Assembly (NCBI GenBank): GCA_003241475.1
Contig: QFQB01000005.1
Coordinates: 1 to 43,935 of the forward strand
Direction of reading: 5' to 3'
Source of the DNA: Micavibrio aeruginosavorus
Lineage (GTDB): Bacteria > Pseudomonadota > Alphaproteobacteria > Micavibrionales > Micavibrionaceae
DNA length: 43,935 nt
Below the pieces are notes generated by a model, which did not search any database, was not told the origin of the DNA, and worked only from the letters and a program-made list of their open reading frames with translations. A program made the position numbers and the translations under genes. Shown piece after piece: positions 1 through 8,097 of this stretch. The first letter of the stretch is position 1; the number at the start of each line of letters is the position of its first letter.

Positions 1-549
1 GCGTACGTGCAATTTGACCGTTACAACCTGTAAATCGAGCGCCCGCGCGATATCTTTGTTGCTCGCCCCTTTGACCAGATAGGTCAAGACCTCCCTCTCT
101 CGTGCAGTGAGAGCTAGCTCCTGTGTGTGTTTTTTATTGCTGATGCCGTAAGGATACTCTGTCAACGGCACAAATTCGGGAAAAAACATCTGCCCCGCCA
201 GCATGTCTTGTATTCCCGCCATGAATGCTTTGCATGATAACGTTTTGGGGAAAGCGCCGACGACCAGTGACGGCAATCTCGCTCGGTCATAGGCATTTGT
301 CACGATCAGGGCGATTTTGCTACTGTCGGCGATCTGGAGCCTATCCAGATCATGGCCGTTTTCTTCCATACCCGCCAAATCCTCGTCGATGATGACGAGA
401 TCCGGTGGCGGCACATCCCGCACCATCTCCTGCAATTCTTTGTAATGACCGGTGGTGTAGATGGTGATATTGTTTCCTGCATGACGGATATAATCACAGA
501 GAGCCTCGCGGCACAGCTTATGCGAATCGGCAATCAAAATTGTTTGCAT
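1..549 (-). CDS. LuxR/NarL-type response regulator (3' end outside window)
   Basis: Two-component response regulator read on the minus strand from ATG at 549 and running off the window at base 1; 183 codons are visible. The N-terminal receiver has an early acidic residue (ILIADSHK), a probable phospho-accepting Asp in DLVIIDED and a conserved Lys in FPKT. The C-terminal part is a LuxR-type helix-turn-helix (LTAREREVLTYLVKG, then SNKDIARALDL), which binds DNA. The start is preceded by AAGGGG at a good distance, but that site lies in a hairpin (552-570). The target genes and partner kinase cannot be told from the sequence. Only the last part of the HTH is missing. Confidence 0.85.
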   Translation of the reverse strand, partial: MQTILIADSHKLCREALCDYIRHAGNNITIYTTGHYKELQEMVRDVPPPDLVIIDEDLAGMEENGHDLDRLQIADSSKIALIVTNAYDRARLPSLVVGAFPKTLSCKAFMAGIQDMLAGQMFFPEFVPLTEYPYGISNKKHTQELALTAREREVLTYLVKGASNKDIARALDLQVVTVKLHVR

Positions 550-551
550 GT

Positions 552-570
552 ATTTCCCCTTTCGGGAAAT
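552..570 (-). promoter_or_regulatory. RBS-overlapping hairpin before the LuxR regulator
   Basis: A perfect 7-bp inverted repeat (ATTTCCC/GGGAAAT) with a 5-nt loop ends two bases before the ATG at 549. In the mRNA the purine-rich ribosome binding site occupies the loop and right arm, so the hairpin could limit translation. This is read from sequence only. Confidence 0.5.
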
Positions 571-623
571 TACATTTGCAAAATAGACGCCTAAAAAAAT
601 CTAATAAAATCAATGATGAGATA

Positions 624-655
624 ATTGCATTTTGCGAATTTTTGCAAAATGCAAT
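624..655. repeat. 12-bp perfect inverted repeat between slt and the LuxR gene
   Basis: ATTGCATTTTGC (624-635) and GCAAAATGCAAT (644-655) form perfect 12-bp arms around an 8-base spacer. The repeat lies between the stop codon of the transglycosylase gene and the start of the LuxR-type gene, both on the minus strand. There is no clear T-run after it on the minus strand, so a regulator operator is as likely as a weak terminator. Confidence 0.5.
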
Positions 656-665
656 GCAAAACACA

Positions 666-2615
666 TTACTGCGCAGCGAGGTGGATATCGTTCGAAGGCT
701 TGCCCTTGTTATGCGCAAGCGTCTGGCGATAAACATACACGCCTTCCAAAACACGTTGCACGTAGTTGCGCGTTTCATAAATAGGAATCATCTCGATCCA
801 GTTGACCAGATCGACGTTAGGTCTGCGTGGGTCCCCTATTTCAGTGATCCAGCGATCCACGCGTGAAGGTCCGGCATTATACGCTGCGAGCGCCATGGCA
901 TAATTGCCGTCATATTTCGACAAAAGCCGTTGCAAGTAACGGGTGCCGAGCGCCACGTTGTGCGCAGGTTTGCTGGTTAGCCATTTTGTGTCGTGCGAAA
1001 GTCCTGCCTTCTTTGCCACCTCTTGCGCCGTACCGGGCATAAGTTGCATCAATCCCCGTGCGCCCGCCGAACTGACGGCCTCCTGATCGTAGCGGCTTTC
1101 CTGACGCACCAGAGCATGGACAAGCGCCCATTCCACATCCACATCGTTCATATATCTTTCGATTTTGGGAAAAGCGTAGCCGACCATTGTGGTTCCATTC
1201 TTCTTTTCGCATTCCTGCGCGGCCTTGATGGAGATATTGCGCATGGACAGATCGTCGGCCAGCGCGGCGGCGGCGGCGAAATCCTGCGGCGTTTTCGATT
1301 TTTCGATCATCTGGTTCAAGAACATGGCGGCCTCGGCCTTATAGCCGTTGTCGCGCAGCCATTTTGCCGAAGCGGCGAGCGCGCTCTTTTTCATCGCATC
1401 GCTTGAAGAAACGGCCGCCGTCGTCACATGCTGGGGCCTGCCCAGCTTGGCGCTTGAAAGCTGCCCGTAAAATGTCGTCGTGTGCTTGGCGCCGACCTCG
1501 TACCATTTTTGCGCCACTTCCGGATGCCCCAGATATTCGCTGGAAAGCCCGGCCCAATAGGCCGCGCGGGATTTGCTGATCGGTGTTTCCACATTGTGGT
1601 ACAGGCGCTCGAAATGCTCGAAAGCGTCCCAAGGCTTCTTTAAATACTCAAGCGCAAGCCATCCCGCCATCCATTCGTTGGCGGCGAAACCGGGGCCGGA
1701 TTTGATGCGGTGGTCGGCGGCGAGCTTATAGGCTTGCGCGAATTTGTTTTCTTCGAACAGGCGGCGGACCATGATGCCGCGCTCTTTGCCCCAGCCTTCG
1801 GGATCGTACATCGAATCCGAAGACGGCGATCTTGCCAAAAGCTCGAGCGCACCCGCATTGTTGTCCGTCTTGCGGCGGTAGACCAGACGGTCGAACAGCA
1901 ATCCTTCGTCGTTCTGCAAGGATTGCGGCACGCGGTTCAAAAGCCCGTTGATGTTTCCTTTGCCCGTGCGAAGGCCGATGCGCGCTTCGGTCAAAGCCTG
2001 ATAGCCGCTTCCCAGCGATTCCGCCATGGCGCGGGCATTCGTGTATTGCCCCTTGTATAAAAGTCTGCGCAGGCGGTCCTGATGCGCGCTTTTGTCAAGG
2101 ATGCTGGCGAACGCCATATAGCCTTTGCTTTGATCGGCGGGCGTTAAATTCGCGGTGCGCCACCATGTGTTGATTTCTTCGTGCGCCTTTTGGTTTTGCC
2201 CTTGGTCGATCAGGGCGGCCGCATAGGTTTTCATGCCGAACGTGGTTTGCGGCGGATTGGCCGAAAACCAGCTCAAGGCGTCCGCGTCGGAAATGCTCGA
2301 CGGCATCGCCTTCTCCGCCTCCTCGCGCAATTTGTTCATAGCGGGAAAATCAGGGTGTGCGCGGATAAACCGTGCGATCGTGTCGTAATTGACGGATTTT
2401 TGTTCGCCCTTGTAATAACTCAACCATGCGCGCGCGGCGTTGGACGGCCCGCCACTGGGCGACACCGCGGCTTTTCCTTGTGAAGGCTTGCTTGGCGGCG
2501 GCTTGGCGGCGAAATTTTTGCTACCCGATTCTTTTGCGAACCCGCTCGGCATGGACACCGGCAGAGCGAGCGCCAGGGCGATGCAACCTATTCCCAACAG
2601 CTTGAAAAAGCGCAT
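666..2615 (-). CDS. slt: Soluble lytic murein transglycosylase (Slt70 type)
   Basis: 649-aa periplasmic enzyme predicted to cleave peptidoglycan glycan strands with formation of 1,6-anhydromuramyl ends. An N-terminal signal peptide is evident (MRFFKLLGIGCIALALAL, Ala-rich to about residue 27). A long helical, TPR-like superhelix follows, then a C-terminal SLT (GH23) domain with the catalytic Glu in ALVRQESRYD, the GARGLMQLMPGTA motif and AAYNAGPSRVDRW. The open frame extends upstream of 2615, but this ATG fits the signal peptide and has AAGG upstream. It is divergent from dapA; the short gap should hold both promoters. The family assignment is firm; the exact physiological role is not visible. 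Confidence 0.93.
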   Translation of the reverse strand: MRFFKLLGIGCIALALALPVSMPSGFAKESGSKNFAAKPPPSKPSQGKAAVSPSGGPSNAARAWLSYYKGEQKSVNYDTIARFIRAHPDFPAMNKLREEAEKAMPSSISDADALSWFSANPPQTTFGMKTYAAALIDQGQNQKAHEEINTWWRTANLTPADQSKGYMAFASILDKSAHQDRLRRLLYKGQYTNARAMAESLGSGYQALTEARIGLRTGKGNINGLLNRVPQSLQNDEGLLFDRLVYRRKTDNNAGALELLARSPSSDSMYDPEGWGKERGIMVRRLFEENKFAQAYKLAADHRIKSGPGFAANEWMAGWLALEYLKKPWDAFEHFERLYHNVETPISKSRAAYWAGLSSEYLGHPEVAQKWYEVGAKHTTTFYGQLSSAKLGRPQHVTTAAVSSSDAMKKSALAASAKWLRDNGYKAEAAMFLNQMIEKSKTPQDFAAAAALADDLSMRNISIKAAQECEKKNGTTMVGYAFPKIERYMNDVDVEWALVHALVRQESRYDQEAVSSAGARGLMQLMPGTAQEVAKKAGLSHDTKWLTSKPAHNVALGTRYLQRLLSKYDGNYAMALAAYNAGPSRVDRWITEIGDPRRPNVDLVNWIEMIPIYETRNYVQRVLEGVYVYRQTLAHNKGKPSNDIHLAAQ

Positions 2616-2693
2616 GATCTTACCTTGCCAGCATTTGACAGAACCTATAGTGTACCATTTTAAGCCATAACCTATGACGGACACGAGCGAAAA

Positions 2694-3602
2694 ATGTTTA
2701 AAGGATCGATAACGGCGTTGATAACTCCTTTTAAAAACGGGGAAATTGATTGGAATGCCTTTGAAAAACTCGTCGAATGGCAAATCGAGAGTGGAACCCA
2801 CGGGCTTGTGCCCGTCGGCACCACGGGAGAATCCCCCACTCTGTCCCATGACGAACACCATCAGGTCGTGCAACGATGCATCGCCATCGCGAAGGGCCGC
2901 ATTCCCGTGATCGCAGGCACAGGCTCCAATTCTACGCGCGAGGCGATCAGCCTGACCGAACACGCGCAAAAAGACGGCGCGGATGCCGCGCTCGTCGTCA
3001 CCCCCTACTACAATAAGCCATCGCAAGATGGTCTACACGCGCATTTCAAAGCCATTCACGACGCGACGGATATTCCGATCATCATCTATAATATTCCGGG
3101 CCGTAGCGTGATCGACATGTCGAACGACACCATGTGCAAACTGGCCGAGCTTCCACGCATCGTCGGCGTGAAGGACGCTACCGGCGATTTGGCCCGACCG
3201 CTCAACATCAAAAACCGCCTCGGCGATTCCTTCTGTCAGCTTTCGGGCAATGACGACACCGTGACGGGTTTCCTTGCGCAAGGCGGTCACGGTTGCATTT
3301 CCGTGACATCGAACATCGCGCCGGCGCAATGTGCAAAACTTCATAATGCATGGCAGGCAGGCGATTTGAAAACCATGTGCGAGATGCGCGATCTGCTGGC
3401 ACCGGTGCACAAGGCGCTGTTTTGCGAAGTTTCACCGCCGCCCGTTAAATACGCGGCCTCTTTGCTCGGCCTTGGAACAGACGAAGTGCGTCTGCCGCTG
3501 GTACCGGCCTCCAAAACCGCGCGCGTTGCCGTCGATGAAGCCATGGCGCTTGCCGGCTTGATTTCCGGCGCTCCAGCGTCCACATTACGCGCCCATGGCT
3601 AA
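2694..3602 (+). CDS. dapA: 4-hydroxy-tetrahydrodipicolinate synthase
   Basis: 302-aa cytoplasmic enzyme that condenses pyruvate with aspartate semialdehyde at the entry to lysine and diaminopimelate synthesis. It has the normal family length and carries the GTTGES motif (residues 42-47), Tyr132 in IIYNIPGR and the Schiff-base Lys160 in VGVKDATGD. The ATG at 2694 matches the conserved N-terminus (MFKGSITALITPF). A TTGACA box lies at 2635-2640, but the matching -10 is weak. The 3' end overlaps smpB by 8 bp, so the two are probably translationally coupled. Diaminopimelate goes into the cell wall. Confidence 0.97.
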   Translation: MFKGSITALITPFKNGEIDWNAFEKLVEWQIESGTHGLVPVGTTGESPTLSHDEHHQVVQRCIAIAKGRIPVIAGTGSNSTREAISLTEHAQKDGADAALVVTPYYNKPSQDGLHAHFKAIHDATDIPIIIYNIPGRSVIDMSNDTMCKLAELPRIVGVKDATGDLARPLNIKNRLGDSFCQLSGNDDTVTGFLAQGGHGCISVTSNIAPAQCAKLHNAWQAGDLKTMCEMRDLLAPVHKALFCEVSPPPVKYAASLLGLGTDEVRLPLVPASKTARVAVDEAMALAGLISGAPASTLRAHG

Positions 3603-4092
3603 AAAGAATTCGAAAAAACCGCAACTCTTATCAACGGATGCGCTGATCAGCGACAACCGCAAAGCCAATTACGAGTATTTCCTTGAAGACAAGATCGAGG
3701 CAGGAATCGTGTTGACTGGCACCGAGGTCAAATCGCTTCGCCACGGACAGTGCGGCTTGCAGGAATCCCATATCGCGCCGAAAAAAGGCGAGCTGTGGCT
3801 CTTGAACGCCCACATTCCCGAATACCAGCAGGCGGGGCCGCATCTTCAGCACGCGCCGCGCCGGCCGCGCAAATTGTTGCTCAGCGCGCGGCAGATGGAC
3901 AAACTCATGGGATCGGTGCAACGCGAAGGCTATACCATCGTGCCGACCAAGATTTATTTCAATACCAAAGGTCTTGCAAAGCTTGAGATCGCACTGGCAA
4001 AGGGTAAGAAGGATCACGACAAGCGCGAGACGATCAAGGAGCGCGACTGGAACCGTCAGAAGCAACGCGTCTTGCGCAACGAGCGCGATTAA
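3595..4092 (+). CDS. smpB: SsrA-binding protein SmpB
   Basis: 165-aa RNA-binding protein that delivers tmRNA to stalled ribosomes (trans-translation). Typical features are the N-terminal NRKANYEYF, GIVLTGTEVKSLR, the central beta barrel, LLSARQMDKL, and the basic C-terminal tail rich in Lys and Arg (KGKKDHDKRETIKERDW) that acts in the mRNA channel. It starts inside the end of dapA (8-bp overlap), an arrangement also found in other alphaproteobacteria. A bidirectional terminator-like hairpin follows. Confidence 0.97.
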   Translation: MAKKNSKKPQLLSTDALISDNRKANYEYFLEDKIEAGIVLTGTEVKSLRHGQCGLQESHIAPKKGELWLLNAHIPEYQQAGPHLQHAPRRPRKLLLSARQMDKLMGSVQREGYTIVPTKIYFNTKGLAKLEIALAKGKKDHDKRETIKERDWNRQKQRVLRNERD

Positions 4093-4111
4093 TACCATCC
4101 AAAGTTCACGC

Positions 4112-4145
4112 AAAAAATCCCCCGTGTGTGGCGGAGGATCTTTTT
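4112..4145. terminator. Bidirectional terminator between smpB and recA
   Basis: The hairpin has TCC-CCG paired with CGG-GGA around one internal mismatch, flanked by an A-run on the left and a T-run on the right. It can therefore terminate both the plus-strand smpB and the minus-strand recA transcripts, which converge here. Confidence 0.7.
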
Positions 4146-4173
4146 GGCCTGAAGGAGCCGGATGTTTATAAGC

Positions 4174-5313
4174 CTATGAAGCTTTTTTGGAACGGCTCGG
4201 CTTTTCGGCGGGAGCTTCGTCGGCGGCCGCGATTTCGGCAGCTTCCGCCGCTTCGGATGAATCCGGCCCGACCAGAAGCGCCTCGGCGACGATGCCCGAG
4301 TTGGCGCGGATCTTTTGCTCCAGAACGGCCATCATTGCGGGATTATCGCGCAAGTATTGCTTGGCGTTTTCGCGGCCTTGGCCGATGCGCTCGCCTTCGG
4401 CCGAAAACCATGCGCCTGACTTTTCAACAAAGTTCGCCTGAACGCCTAAATCGATGATCTCGCCCGTTTTCGAAATTCCCTCTCCGTACATGATATCGAA
4501 TTCAACCTGACGGAACGGCGGCGCCATTTTGTTTTTGACCACTTTGACGCGAGTCTGGTTGCCGACCACCGTCTCGCGCTCCTTGATCGAACCGATGCGG
4601 CGGATGTCGAGACGAACGGATGCGTAGAATTTCAGCGCGTTTCCGCCCGTCGTGGTTTCGGGCGATCCGAACATCACGCCGATTTTCATGCGGATCTGGT
4701 TGATGAAGATGACGACGCAGCGCGACTTGGAAATAGAACCCGTGATTTTGCGAAGCGCTTGGCTCATCAACCGCGCCTGCAAACCGACATGCGTGTCGCC
4801 CATCTCGCCTTCGAGTTCGGCTCTAGGCACTAGCGCGGCAACAGAATCGATGACCAGAACGTCGATGGCGTTGGAACGCACCAACGTGTCGGCGATTTCA
4901 AGCGCCTGCTCTCCGGCATCGGGTTGCGAGATCAGAAGAGAATCCAGATCGACGCCGAGTTTTTTCGCGTATGTCGGGTCGAGCGCATGTTCCGCATCGA
5001 TGATGGCGCAGGTGCCGCCCGCTTTTTGCGCTTCGGCAATCACCTGTAGCGCCAGCGTCGTTTTACCCGAGCTTTCCGGTCCGTAGATTTCCGTGATACG
5101 TCCGCGCGGCAGGCCGCCGATGCCGAGGCCGATGTCGAGGCCGAGCGATCCGGTCGAAATCGCCTCCACCTCCAGCGGGTTTTGCCCGCCGTTCAGCTTC
5201 ATGACCGAGCCTTTGCCAAAGGCGCGTTCAATTTGCGACAGGGCGGCGTCGAGGGCTTTTTGTTTGTCACCGGCGTTCATCTGGTCTTCCTTCTTGAAGG
5301 GGGTCACGGACAT
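4174..5313 (-). CDS. recA: Recombinase RecA
   Basis: 379-aa DNA-dependent ATPase that forms filaments on single-stranded DNA, catalyses strand exchange and stimulates LexA self-cleavage. It shows Walker A GPESSGKTT (about 78-86), Walker B LVIDSVAAL, the MMSQALRK-type L1 region (here LMSQALRKITG) and the L2 region near FGSPETTTGG. The C-terminal tail is rich in Ala and Glu and ends in Lys/Arg/Ser. The ATG at 5313 has AAAGGA about 8 nt upstream. The open frame reaches 5334, and the ATG at 5280 also has an AAGGA, so the true start is one of these. It is probably SOS-controlled (box at 5429-5443). Confidence 0.97.
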   Translation of the reverse strand: MSVTPFKKEDQMNAGDKQKALDAALSQIERAFGKGSVMKLNGGQNPLEVEAISTGSLGLDIGLGIGGLPRGRITEIYGPESSGKTTLALQVIAEAQKAGGTCAIIDAEHALDPTYAKKLGVDLDSLLISQPDAGEQALEIADTLVRSNAIDVLVIDSVAALVPRAELEGEMGDTHVGLQARLMSQALRKITGSISKSRCVVIFINQIRMKIGVMFGSPETTTGGNALKFYASVRLDIRRIGSIKERETVVGNQTRVKVVKNKMAPPFRQVEFDIMYGEGISKTGEIIDLGVQANFVEKSGAWFSAEGERIGQGRENAKQYLRDNPAMMAVLEQKIRANSGIVAEALLVGPDSSEAAEAAEIAAADEAPAEKPSRSKKAS

Positions 5314-5393
5314 GGAATATTCCTTTTCTGGCATAGTTGAATTGTTGAAACAATGAGTGTGAAAGAGCTACGCACAAAGATGTTATGCAGACC

Positions 5394-5421
5394 ATCGTAC
5401 ATGGTTTGTTCTCATGGTCAA
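5394..5421 (-). promoter_or_regulatory. Candidate sigma70 promoter of recA
   Basis: On the minus strand TTGACC (5421-5416) and TACGAT (5399-5394) are separated by 16 bp, about 80 bp before the recA start. The SOS box lies just upstream of the -35 element. Confidence 0.5.
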
Positions 5422-5428
5422 CACAAAA

Positions 5429-5443
5429 GAACGAAAATAGAAC
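5429..5443. promoter_or_regulatory. Alphaproteobacterial SOS (LexA) box
   Basis: GAAC, seven bases, GAAC is an exact match to the direct-repeat LexA operator known from alphaproteobacteria. It sits in the recA upstream region, about 116 bp from the start codon and directly behind the candidate -35 element. It could also affect the plus-strand gene starting at 5514. Confidence 0.8.
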
Positions 5444-5513
5444 ATTTTATTTAATTGACATAATTTAAGCATCGTTTTAAAAATTACGCCTTCACACATA
5501 AGAAGGATTCAGC

Positions 5514-5858
5514 ATGTTCTCTCTTCGCAAAACCGCCGCTGCCACGCTCGCGCCGCTTTCCTTGTCTTTCGCGCAAGCGGAAGCGCAGACAGCGGATTTC
5601 ACTCCGACAAACGACGTGCCGGGCAATGAACAACTGGTTTACGGCATCATGGAATGCCAGCCGCCCTCGCCGCTCGATGCGTGCCTTAAAGTTGCGCATG
5701 ATACAGCCATCCACGACAAGCTCCCTATCCTTGCCGTGCATCAAGATGCGGCGTCGGGCAAAATGACAACCGTTCTGTTTTTCGAAGACGGGCGCAGACA
5801 GGATATTCCGGCGGAATTGATTTTAAAGCCCACCGCGCCCGCCGGACCATCAATGTAA
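5514..5858 (+). CDS. Small secreted protein with CX8C motif, function unknown (copy 1)
   Basis: 114-aa protein of unknown function. The N-terminus (MFSLRKTAAATLAPLSLSF, then AQAEAQ) looks like a cleavable signal peptide, so the product is probably periplasmic. The mature part has two cysteines in a C-X8-C arrangement followed by X3-A-X-D; these could form a disulphide. The same motif at the same spacing occurs in the next gene, so the two look like diverged tandem duplicates. A TTGACA box lies at 5455-5460 and an AAGGA ribosome binding site is just upstream of the ATG. No known family was recognised. Confidence 0.75.
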   Translation: MFSLRKTAAATLAPLSLSFAQAEAQTADFTPTNDVPGNEQLVYGIMECQPPSPLDACLKVAHDTAIHDKLPILAVHQDAASGKMTTVLFFEDGRRQDIPAELILKPTAPAGPSM

Positions 5859-5860
5859 TC

Positions 5861-6202
5861 ATGATGTTGCGTCGCGCCCTCACCGCTTCTTTTATTCCCT
5901 TCGCGCTGGTAGCCGCGCCTGCGTCTGCCAAAGACGAGAAGCAGCGAACGGAAATCAGCATCAAGGCCATCGATTGCCCGCTCACGGTTTCCTATGTCGT
6001 GTGCCAGCAAACCGCGCGCGACATTGCCGCAAGCCAGACGGGAAAAGAAAAATTCATCATTGCCGCGCGTTATCTTTCCGAAGACGGCTACATCATCAAT
6101 CTTTATGCGCCCAACGGCAACCGGATGCGCATCAAACCCGAAGAATTTCATATCCTCCCCAACCAGCCGAACGCGCCCGACTGGAATACGCCCCAGCCTT
6201 AA
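5861..6202 (+). CDS. Small secreted protein with CX8C motif, function unknown (copy 2)
   Basis: 113-aa protein starting two bases after the stop of the preceding gene, so probably co-transcribed. A signal peptide is seen (MMLRRALTASFIPFAL, VAAPASA). The mature part holds C-X8-C-X3-A-X-D and then a beta-rich stretch ending in IKPEEFHILP, comparable to IPAELILKP in the preceding protein. I infer a tandem paralogue pair of exported proteins. Either ATG at 5861 or 5864 could be the start. No function can be assigned. Confidence 0.75.
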   Translation: MMLRRALTASFIPFALVAAPASAKDEKQRTEISIKAIDCPLTVSYVVCQQTARDIAASQTGKEKFIIAARYLSEDGYIINLYAPNGNRMRIKPEEFHILPNQPNAPDWNTPQP

Positions 6203-6237
6203 AAGCGATTATCCTTGTAAAAAACCTAAAAAAATTT

Positions 6238-8088
<1,851 letters not shown>

Positions 8089-8097
8089 CCGCCAATT

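Noticed and set aside
5974..6237. N-terminal extension of the ABC exporter frame
   Set aside because: It overlaps the second secreted-protein gene in another frame and its translation is rich in Arg, His and Pro, unlike a real N-terminus.
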